A stretch of DNA of 64,000 nt from Owenweeksia sp. Its GTDB lineage: Bacteria; Bacteroidota; Bacteroidia; Flavobacteriales; Schleiferiaceae. Each line of letters opens with the position of its first letter. Position 1 is the first letter of the stretch. The stretch lies in NCBI GenBank assembly GCA_002695025.1, contig NZNV01000020.1:1-64000 (forward strand). The letters run 5' to 3'. This document shows, one piece after another, positions 9,246 through 16,321 of this stretch. The notes beneath the pieces were generated by a model. The model worked only from the letters and a program-made list of their open reading frames with translations. It was not told the origin of the DNA and did no database searches. A program made the position numbers and the translations under genes.

Positions 9246-9273
9246 CTTAGTGGTTTTCTGGTCAGCCACTAAG
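9246..9273 (+). promoter_or_regulatory. Hairpin in the leader of the hypothetical gene at 9291
   Basis: CTTAGTGG and CCACTAAG form a perfect 8-bp stem with a 12-base loop, followed by CTCGTTTTT and then the ATG 17 bases after the stem. It resembles a weak terminator or attenuator lying inside a 5' leader. It could also be a remnant terminator for the upstream glycosyltransferase gene. Confidence 0.4.
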
Positions 9274-9290
9274 CTCGTTTTTGATCGAAT

Positions 9291-9665
9291 ATGGAAGAAC
9301 AGGAAGTACAGTCATTGCTGACTTGTATTAATAGTAACCTGGAATACTTTCCCCTTACATGGGATTATAGGCTGCAGTTTACCATTGGCTTTTTCGGTGG
9401 TCCACAACTTCGTTTCGAGTTGGATTCTGAAAAGATGTACAATCTTATCCTGGCTAATGCCCAGGATGAAATGATCATACCTATCCATACCAAAACCAAT
9501 AACTTCCTGTACATTCATCACCTGTATTCCGAAATACAGAAGATCACCAATAAAAGTATCTATCAGCAACTGCTCAATTCTACCGAGTGTGTTACTATAA
9601 TGACGCAAAACCTGGGAGAGATCATAGACCCTTTTCTGGAAAAATACGCGGTTAATAAAAGTTAA
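9291..9665 (+). CDS. Hypothetical protein
   Basis: I do not recognise this 124-residue protein. It is acidic to neutral, has no signal peptide or membrane segment, and reads as alternating strands and helices (LQFTIGFFGGPQLRFELD, then DEMIIPIHTKTNNFLYIHHLYSEIQKI). Residue use, with regular hydrophobic spacing and no odd composition, supports a real protein. It stands between two membrane-protein genes on the same strand with gaps of 225 and 70 bases, and a hairpin lies just before its start. Confidence 0.65.
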   Translation: MEEQEVQSLLTCINSNLEYFPLTWDYRLQFTIGFFGGPQLRFELDSEKMYNLILANAQDEMIIPIHTKTNNFLYIHHLYSEIQKITNKSIYQQLLNSTECVTIMTQNLGEIIDPFLEKYAVNKS

Positions 9666-9735
9666 AATCCTGCTAAATCTCTTTCTCAGTATAGGTAATG
9701 GCTTTGTCTGGCGTTAAGGATAAAACCTTTTGGCT

Positions 9736-10389
9736 ATGCTAAGACCTGTTCACTCTCATCGTGCACTTATTGTTTCGCTGTTGCTGAGTTTATTGTTCGT
9801 CACCTTTCGGGTGTTTTATTTCAGGGAAGGACTTTTTCTCTTCCTGGTATGGAACCTTTTTCTGGCAGCTATTCCCTATGCAATGGCTTTGTGGGTAGAG
9901 AGCAGGCGTTTACGCGGACGGGTAGCCGGTCTTTTGCTTTGTGTACTTTTTCTTCCCAACGCCCCCTATATGATAACCGACTTGTTTCACCTGCGTTGGC
10001 ATGGGGCAGAATCCATCTGGTTTGATACGCTTTTGATAGCATCCTTTGCCTGGAATGGGTTACTCCTGTTCTTTTATACGCTTCGTAAGCTAGAGCATGT
10101 ATTCATGCAGAGCTGGCATGCTCTCCTTCGGTTCGGTAGTGTTTTTATACTCAGCGCTTTGAGTAGTTATGGGATCTACATAGGCCGTTACCTGCGCTTT
10201 AACAGCTGGGATGTGCTCACCAAACCTTCTTTACTGATCCGGGAGATAGGAGGGCATATACTCCATCCTTTTGATCACCCCCGTACCTGGAGCATGACGG
10301 TAGCCTACGCCCTTTTTCTGCTCATAGCCTATTACAACTTTAACCCTTCCCAAAGGGAGTCCGTAACTACTGCATCAACAGGTCAATGA
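9736..10389 (+). CDS. DUF1361 membrane protein
   Basis: This 217-residue protein has about six membrane segments and the DUF1361 signatures LPNAPYMITDLFHL and GRYLRFNSWDVL. The family is widespread in Firmicutes and Bacteroidota and has no established function. The ATG at 9736 is preferred over an in-frame TTG at 9730. Its 3' end overlaps the convergent ftcD gene by 23 bases, so no terminator fits between them. Confidence 0.85.
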   Translation: MLRPVHSHRALIVSLLLSLLFVTFRVFYFREGLFLFLVWNLFLAAIPYAMALWVESRRLRGRVAGLLLCVLFLPNAPYMITDLFHLRWHGAESIWFDTLLIASFAWNGLLLFFYTLRKLEHVFMQSWHALLRFGSVFILSALSSYGIYIGRYLRFNSWDVLTKPSLLIREIGGHILHPFDHPRTWSMTVAYALFLLIAYYNFNPSQRESVTTASTGQ

Positions 10390-11350
10390 TCTTTTTTTCA
10401 GGGTCAAAGGGACTTAATTCATGGAGTCCAAGAAATTGTATAGCGTCCATAAGCGAATCAGCCTGATGAATGGACTGTAGGTAATGCTGCACTTTTTCAA
10501 ACTCAGAAAGAGGCGCAAGGCCAATCAGCTCGCTACCACTTACCGTGCAGCCTGCTTTTTCTGCTTCCTGCCGGGTGCGCAGAAAAACCTCCAGCATACC
10601 GTTTACAGAAAGGTCTGTGAGGTTATAGCTCACCTGAACTTTTTTAAAGTCTTCTATATACCAGCCGATGCCTTTAACGGCTTTCAGCGCACCGTGTTCA
10701 CGAATCTTTTTCCCATCCGCACCGGTCTTTAGCTGCCCGGATTCCCTGACTCTGGCGGCAATAGCTTTAGCTGTAGAAACGTCCTGAGTGTCCAGGTTTA
10801 CATTGTAGGCAATCAGGAGCTTTCGCGCCCCTAGTACTGTTACACCGTTCCTTTTCCATTGGTTGGGATCTCCGAAATCAGGTGGTAAGAGATGGAATTT
10901 GTCGGGTAAGGCTTCGTATTCACCCTTCCTTAGTACGGCCAGGTTGGAACGTTCGGGAGCGGTAGCGTTGGCTTCATAAAAGTAACCAGGTGTACCCAAT
11001 TCCTTTTCGATCCGTGCGGCTAGTAGTGATGCCCACTCTTTGGCTTCTGAAAGATCCATATCCTGCAGAGGGACCAGTGGACATACATCCACCGCGCCCT
11101 GGCGAGGGTGTGTGCCCTGGTGAAGGGGCATGTAGATTTCGTTCCATGCCAGGCTGTACAGCCTATAAGCGGCTTCAATAACTGACTCAGGATCTCCCGC
11201 AAAAGTGTATACCGTACGATTGGCAGCATAACCGCTGTCCTGGTGAAGCAGGCGAACGCCTTTTACCGAGCGTATCGCATCGGCAAACAGCTGCATTTTA
11301 CGTTCATCACGACCTTCACTAAGATTGGGAACACATTCCAGTAATTTCAT
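10367..11350 (-). CDS. ftcD: Glutamate formimidoyltransferase
   Basis: This 327-residue enzyme moves the formimino group from N-formimidoyl-glutamate to tetrahydrofolate, feeding one-carbon metabolism. It begins MKLLECVPNLSEGRD, the family start, and holds the catalytic-histidine motif QGTHPRQGAVDVCP and the second-domain motif VNLDTQDVSTAKAIAA. Only the transferase half of the animal two-domain protein is present; no cyclodeaminase half follows. It is the last gene of a hutI-hutG-ftcD unit and lies 50 bases after hutG. The pairing with hutG is notable, because both enzymes act on formimidoylglutamate. Confidence 0.94.
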   Translation of the reverse strand: MKLLECVPNLSEGRDERKMQLFADAIRSVKGVRLLHQDSGYAANRTVYTFAGDPESVIEAAYRLYSLAWNEIYMPLHQGTHPRQGAVDVCPLVPLQDMDLSEAKEWASLLAARIEKELGTPGYFYEANATAPERSNLAVLRKGEYEALPDKFHLLPPDFGDPNQWKRNGVTVLGARKLLIAYNVNLDTQDVSTAKAIAARVRESGQLKTGADGKKIREHGALKAVKGIGWYIEDFKKVQVSYNLTDLSVNGMLEVFLRTRQEAEKAGCTVSGSELIGLAPLSEFEKVQHYLQSIHQADSLMDAIQFLGLHELSPFDPEKKIIDLLMQ

Positions 11351-11400
11351 GGTTGGGTAAGACTGTGTTTTGTAAAATAAGCCTCTCAGGGGATATTCAA

Positions 11401-12417
11401 CTAAGCCTGTCCATAGCTTTTAATGAAGTCCGTGATGAGGTAGGCTATACTTTTTCCCAGTAATTGCCTTTCGTTTTCAGAGTGGGCCCGCCCAGGAGAA
11501 CCTTCGCAAATATGAAAGTAAGCCGGTTGCTTTAAAGCCGAAGCAGTCCTGATGTAGTGACGGACTTCCGTTAAGGTGAAGCCCGAAGGGTTGAGGGCGC
11601 TTACGGGAAAGTAGGAGAGGGCATCAAGGTCCAGTTCCAGTCCTGCGGACCCCGTGCCCAGCCATTGCAAAACATTCTTGAAATGACGGTCTTTTTCCTC
11701 AAAGGTTTGGGTAAGTAGGCTTTCATAAGTGAGGTAATTGAGTTCCGGGTTATGATCAAAATCCTTCAGCACATTCTCGCTGTTGTATCCTTCATGCAGG
11801 CCAAAAACCGCGTATCGCTCCATGAATTTTCCGGACCGGGCATAACGGAACCCATTACCACTATGGCGTCCCTCCTCCGCCCGGTAATCCGTATGCGGAT
11901 CTATATTGAGGATGTTCAAAGGCCTGGATAGCGCTTGTGAAGTACCCTTGATATTGCCAAAGGCATTATTATGACCGCCACCAATAAGAATAGGAGTTTT
12001 ACCACTTGAAACCACCTTTTCCACCACGGCAGAGACTATTTCATCCATTTCTGCGGTAAGTTCCCGGAGCCTTTCAAGCTCTTTATCGTTAGTTGGTTTA
12101 AGGTTTTCAGCTTCTTGCATCAGGTCCGAAAAGTCCAGCGATCCGGCAATACAAAGGTTGCTCCCGGAAAAGAAGCGGTTTTCCTGGACGTTGAGCAAGG
12201 AAGGCAGGGCATAGTCCCAGGCGTTAGCAGCTCCCGCTTGCCCGAGGTTGGCGCGTATACCAATATCTTCCTTCAGGCCAATGAGTACAAAAGGCGAAGA
12301 AATATCACCCAGCTCTTCAAGAGAGCTGAGTAAAGTGATCTTTTCACCGGCCTTGGTTTCACCTTTACGGGTAGCAGTAAGTGCATCTCTTTGGTTGGCT
12401 GAAAACAGATGGAGCAT
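11401..12417 (-). CDS. hutG: Formimidoylglutamase (arginase/ureohydrolase family)
   Basis: This 338-residue member of the arginase fold hydrolyses N-formimidoyl-glutamate to glutamate and formamide. The two-manganese site is readable: GGGHNNAFG, then the NIDPHTDYR cluster (Asp-x-His-x-Asp), then LELDLDAL. Around residue 180 an RHSGNGFRYA segment is typical of HutG-like proteins in Bacteroidota. It starts three bases after hutI. Assignment to hutG rather than arginase or agmatinase rests mainly on the operon context. Confidence 0.88.
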   Translation of the reverse strand: MLHLFSANQRDALTATRKGETKAGEKITLLSSLEELGDISSPFVLIGLKEDIGIRANLGQAGAANAWDYALPSLLNVQENRFFSGSNLCIAGSLDFSDLMQEAENLKPTNDKELERLRELTAEMDEIVSAVVEKVVSSGKTPILIGGGHNNAFGNIKGTSQALSRPLNILNIDPHTDYRAEEGRHSGNGFRYARSGKFMERYAVFGLHEGYNSENVLKDFDHNPELNYLTYESLLTQTFEEKDRHFKNVLQWLGTGSAGLELDLDALSYFPVSALNPSGFTLTEVRHYIRTASALKQPAYFHICEGSPGRAHSENERQLLGKSIAYLITDFIKSYGQA

Positions 12418-12420
12418 ATT

Positions 12421-13656
12421 TTAAATGGCTTTACCGTTAATAAATACCTTTTGTACGTGATTATGGCCAAAATTATAGGGAATAAAGGAAGGGGAGGACA
12501 GGGGAGGGGTGAGGATAAAATTAGCCTTCTTTCCCTTTTCAATGCTCCCTATCCGGTCACTTAATTCCAGGGCGGCCGCACCGTTGAGGGTGGCAGCCGA
12601 GATTGCCTCCTCCGGGGTCATTTTCATTTTGATGCAGGCCAGGGAAACCATCAGGTTCATATTGCCGCTGGGAGCGCTCCCCGGATTGTAATCTGTAGCC
12701 AGGGCAACGATGGCATTCTGTTGAATCAGATCACGGGCCGGGGCAAAGGGAATTTCCAGGAAAAGACTGCAACCCGGAAGTAAGGTCGCCACGGTATCAG
12801 ATTTGCCTAAAAGTTGCTTGTCCTTCTCACTCATAACCTCCAAATGATCTACTGACAACGCGTCATGTTGCGTGGCTTTTTCAATGGAATCCAGTGAATT
12901 GAACTGGTTAAGGTGAAGTTTTGATTTAATATTTAATTTTTGAGCAACTTCCAGAATCTGTAGCATCTCGTCCACCGAAAAATAGCCTTCCTCACAAAAT
13001 ACATCCACATAATCCGCCAGGTTTTGAGCGGCTATTTCAGGCAGCATTTCCTCGCTTATCAGTCGCACATATCCCTGGTGATCATCCTTGAATTTTTCGG
13101 GAAAAGCATGGGCTCCCAGGAAGGTGGTTTTGACCGGAAGCGGGTAATTTTCTCCCAGCCTGCGGGCCACTTTCAACATCTTTATTTCGCTCTCGGTATT
13201 GAGGCCGTATCCGCTTTTTATTTCAATGGCCCCGGTACCCAATTGCATCACCTCTTCCAGTCTTGCCGCGGCCACATCATAGAGTTCATCTTCTGAAGCT
13301 TGCCGTAGCTTTTTAACAGAGTTGAGGATACCTCCGCCCCGGGCGGCAATTTCCGCATAACTTAAACCGTGTAAGCGTTGGGAAAATTCATCTTCACGGG
13401 TACCCGCGTATACCAGGTGAGTGTGGCTATCCACCCAGGTGGGCAGTATCATGCCACCCCCTGCATCCATCTTCTCATCAAAGTTTTCAGGCAAGCCTTC
13501 CTCCATATTCCCGAAATCCTTAATGATGTCATCTTCTAAGAGGAGCCAGGCGTTGCGGCTTATCGGAAATTCGCCCAGTTCGCGTCCGCGTTTCCATTTC
13601 CGCCCTTGCAGATCAATGTGTAGCAGGGCCGAAATGTTGGTGATCAAAGTGCTCAT
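12421..13656 (-). CDS. hutI: Imidazolonepropionase
   Basis: This 411-residue amidohydrolase opens the imidazolone ring of 4-imidazolone-5-propionate to give formimidoylglutamate, the third step of histidine breakdown. Metal and substrate landmarks are DSHTHLVYAGTR (HxH), the EIKSGYGLN block, LGAHAFPEKF, the HLNQFN histidine, VDHLE, and the catalytic ATDYNPGSAP. It is the first gene of the hutI-hutG-ftcD unit. hutH and hutU, for the first two steps, are not in the window. Confidence 0.95.
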   Translation of the reverse strand: MSTLITNISALLHIDLQGRKWKRGRELGEFPISRNAWLLLEDDIIKDFGNMEEGLPENFDEKMDAGGGMILPTWVDSHTHLVYAGTREDEFSQRLHGLSYAEIAARGGGILNSVKKLRQASEDELYDVAAARLEEVMQLGTGAIEIKSGYGLNTESEIKMLKVARRLGENYPLPVKTTFLGAHAFPEKFKDDHQGYVRLISEEMLPEIAAQNLADYVDVFCEEGYFSVDEMLQILEVAQKLNIKSKLHLNQFNSLDSIEKATQHDALSVDHLEVMSEKDKQLLGKSDTVATLLPGCSLFLEIPFAPARDLIQQNAIVALATDYNPGSAPSGNMNLMVSLACIKMKMTPEEAISAATLNGAAALELSDRIGSIEKGKKANFILTPPLSSPSFIPYNFGHNHVQKVFINGKAI

Positions 13657-13769
13657 GCGGGCGAAGTTATTAAAACCTCCTGATCACTGGGGCGCTATCC
13701 ATTTTGTATAGTGGTAATTATTTGCAGCGGGCCTGTAAAAACACAGGATTTATCATTTTCTTTGTCTTC

Positions 13770-14840
13770 ATGGCCGGTAATACTTTTGGTAAAAATTTTA
13801 AGCTTACCACCTTTGGAGAGTCGCATGGAACTGCTATCGGTGGTATCATAGATGGTTGTCCCGCTGGCCTGGAGCTGGATATGCAAGCCGTTCAATATCA
13901 GTTGGATCGTAGGAAACCAGGACAGTCCAGGATTACCACCCAGCGCAAGGAAGCGGACCAGGTGGAATTCCTGTCCGGTATTTTTGAAAGCAAGACACTA
14001 GGCACTCCCATCGGCTTTATCATCCCCAACCAGGACGCCAAAAGCAAGGATTACAGCCATATTAAGGATGTATACCGTCCTTCTCACGCTGACTTTACCT
14101 ACCAGGAAAAATATGGTCACCGCGATTACCGTGGTGGAGGAAGATCTTCTGCCCGCGAAACGGCATGCCGCGTGGTAGCTGGCTCTGTGGCCCGTCAACT
14201 GCTTAATAATGTTTCCATTAGTGCCTATGTGTCACAGGTGGGTACTATCGAGTTGGATAAAACGTATCACCAGTTGGATCTTTCCAAAACTGATGGCTCC
14301 ATAGTACGCTGTCCTGACCCGGAAACTGCGGAGCGCTTTATTGAAGCTATCGAAAAAGTGCGAAAAGAAGGCGATACCCTGGGAGGTGTTATCAGTTGCG
14401 TAATTAAAGGGGTTCCTCCCGGTTGGGGTGAGCCGGTCTTTGACAAGCTCCATGCTGACCTGGCTAAAGCCATGCTGAGTATCAACGCGGTAAAAGGCTT
14501 TGAGTACGGCAGTGGTTTTGCCGGAGCGCGTATGAAGGGTAGCGAGCACAATGATCCTTTCCGGGTAGGAGGTGGTACTTCCTCCAACCACTCGGGAGGT
14601 ATACAGGGTGGCATTAGCAACGGTGAGGATATTTACTTCCGGGTGGCCTTTAAACCAGTGGCAACCCTAATGCAGGACCAGGAAACGGTGAACGCGCAGG
14701 GTAAAATGGCCATCGCTAAAGGAAAGGGGCGTCATGATCCGTGTGTACTGCCAAGAGCGATACCTATTGTGGAAGCTATGGCTGCACTGGTACTGGCAGA
14801 TCACTGGCTTACCAGTAGCATAAACAAATTGAATTCCTAA
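13770..14840 (+). CDS. aroC: Chorismate synthase
   Basis: This 356-residue enzyme makes chorismate from 5-enolpyruvylshikimate-3-phosphate using reduced FMN, the last shared step of aromatic amino-acid synthesis. The start [20 protein letters not shown] is the family beginning, so the ATG at 13770 is chosen over an upstream GTG/ATG frame extension from 13704. Other signatures are [34 protein letters not shown] and [19 protein letters not shown], and the C-terminal [17 protein letters not shown]. It is divergent from hutI and is followed within 16 bases by the symporter gene. Confidence 0.96.
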   Translation: MAGNTFGKNFKLTTFGESHGTAIGGIIDGCPAGLELDMQAVQYQLDRRKPGQSRITTQRKEADQVEFLSGIFESKTLGTPIGFIIPNQDAKSKDYSHIKDVYRPSHADFTYQEKYGHRDYRGGGRSSARETACRVVAGSVARQLLNNVSISAYVSQVGTIELDKTYHQLDLSKTDGSIVRCPDPETAERFIEAIEKVRKEGDTLGGVISCVIKGVPPGWGEPVFDKLHADLAKAMLSINAVKGFEYGSGFAGARMKGSEHNDPFRVGGGTSSNHSGGIQGGISNGEDIYFRVAFKPVATLMQDQETVNAQGKMAIAKGKGRHDPCVLPRAIPIVEAMAALVLADHWLTSSINKLNS

Positions 14841-14855
14841 AAGCGAGATAGATAA

Positions 14856-16316
14856 ATGAAACTAGCACTACACTGGAAGATCATTATAGGATTGCTATTG
14901 GGCGTTATCTGGGCGATCATTTCCAGCCAGCTGGGCTGGAGCCAGTTTACAATTGACTGGATTGCGCCTTTTGGCACCATATTCATCAACTTGCTTAAAC
15001 TTATTGCGGTTCCTCTAGTGCTGTTTTCCATTATCAGCGGAGTAGCCGGCTTAGGTGATCCCTCCAGTTTGGGGAGAATGGGAGCTAAAACCCTGCTGTT
15101 CTACTTTGCTACTACCGTGTTGGCAGTAAGCCTGGGGCTCTTCCTGGTGAATATGATCAAACCCGGAAAGCTGGTGGACGATGAAACGCGTATTGACAAC
15201 CGCATCAGCTACGAAGTATGGGCCGATTCCGAAGGTCTGGAGATCAAGGACGGGATCAATTACCTGCAGGATCCGCAATTCATGGAACGGGCACAGAAGA
15301 TCACCGAACTCTCCAAAGCGGAACTTCGGGATGCCGCCTCCAATGATGCGGTAAAATCGAAAATGGAAACGGCTAATCAAACCAAAGACAGTGGTCCTCT
15401 ACAGCCTTTGGTGGACCTGGTGCCCCAAAATATATTTGAGTCTTTATCGGATAATGGCTCTATGCTCAAGGTCATCTTTTTCGCCCTGTTCTTCGGGATC
15501 AGCTTATTGCTTATTCCTGATTCCAAATCCGACCCGGTTAAGAATTTTGTGGATGGCACCATGGAGATCTTCCTGAAGATGGTGGACATCGTCATGCAGG
15601 CCGCGCCATTCTTTGTATTTGCCTTATTGGCCGGAGTGGTGAGCCAGATGGCAGGTGATGATGTAGGTAAGGTGCTTGAAATATTCAAAGGGCTTAGCTG
15701 GTATTCCCTCACCGTATTCCTGGGCCTGGCGTTGATGATCTTTGCTATTTACCCGCTCATCCTTAAAATGTTTGTGCGGGTGATATCCTATACCGGCTTC
15801 TTTAAGGGAATGAGTCCGGCCCAGACCCTGGCTTTTTCCACCAGTTCAAGCGCTGCTACATTGCCGGTAACCATGGAATGTGTGGAGGACAACCTTGGGG
15901 TGGATAAGAAGATCACCAGTTTTGTGCTTCCCATAGGGGCTACCGTTAATATGGATGGTACCAGTTTGTACCAGGCCGTGGCGGTGGTTTTCCTGGCGCA
16001 ATTGCACATGATCGATCTTACGCTGGGGCAGCAGCTTACTATTGTACTCACGGCTACCCTGGCTTCCATCGGCTCAGCGGCCGTTCCCAGTGCGGGTTTG
16101 GTGATGCTGATCATTGTTTTGCAATCGGTGGGGCTCAACCCCGCCTGGATCGGTATTATCCTGCCGGTAGACCGTATACTGGATATGTGTCGTACCACTG
16201 TGAACGTTACCGGTGATGCCACTGTTTCTACCATAATCGCCAAAGGTGAAGGCCTGTTGAACTACACGTCCGGCAGAGATACCGAAGATACCTTTGACCC
16301 TAACTATAACGCATAA
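14856..16316 (+). CDS. Dicarboxylate/amino acid:cation symporter (DAACS family)
   Basis: This 486-residue inner-membrane transporter belongs to the GltPh/DctA family of sodium- or proton-coupled glutamate, aspartate or C4-dicarboxylate carriers. The re-entrant loop HP1 motif FSTSSSAATLP, the TM7 motif NMDGTSLYQ, the HP2 region SIGSAAVPSAG and the TM8 motif DRILDMCRTTVNVTGD are all present. TM8 RTTVNVTGD has Arg in the place linked to acidic amino-acid selection in related carriers. An unusual hydrophilic stretch of about 80 residues (about 105-190) lies between TM3 and TM4. The AsmA gene begins five bases after its stop. Confidence 0.94.
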   Translation: MKLALHWKIIIGLLLGVIWAIISSQLGWSQFTIDWIAPFGTIFINLLKLIAVPLVLFSIISGVAGLGDPSSLGRMGAKTLLFYFATTVLAVSLGLFLVNMIKPGKLVDDETRIDNRISYEVWADSEGLEIKDGINYLQDPQFMERAQKITELSKAELRDAASNDAVKSKMETANQTKDSGPLQPLVDLVPQNIFESLSDNGSMLKVIFFALFFGISLLLIPDSKSDPVKNFVDGTMEIFLKMVDIVMQAAPFFVFALLAGVVSQMAGDDVGKVLEIFKGLSWYSLTVFLGLALMIFAIYPLILKMFVRVISYTGFFKGMSPAQTLAFSTSSSAATLPVTMECVEDNLGVDKKITSFVLPIGATVNMDGTSLYQAVAVVFLAQLHMIDLTLGQQLTIVLTATLASIGSAAVPSAGLVMLIIVLQSVGLNPAWIGIILPVDRILDMCRTTVNVTGDATVSTIIAKGEGLLNYTSGRDTEDTFDPNYNA

Positions 16317-16321
16317 ATTGT

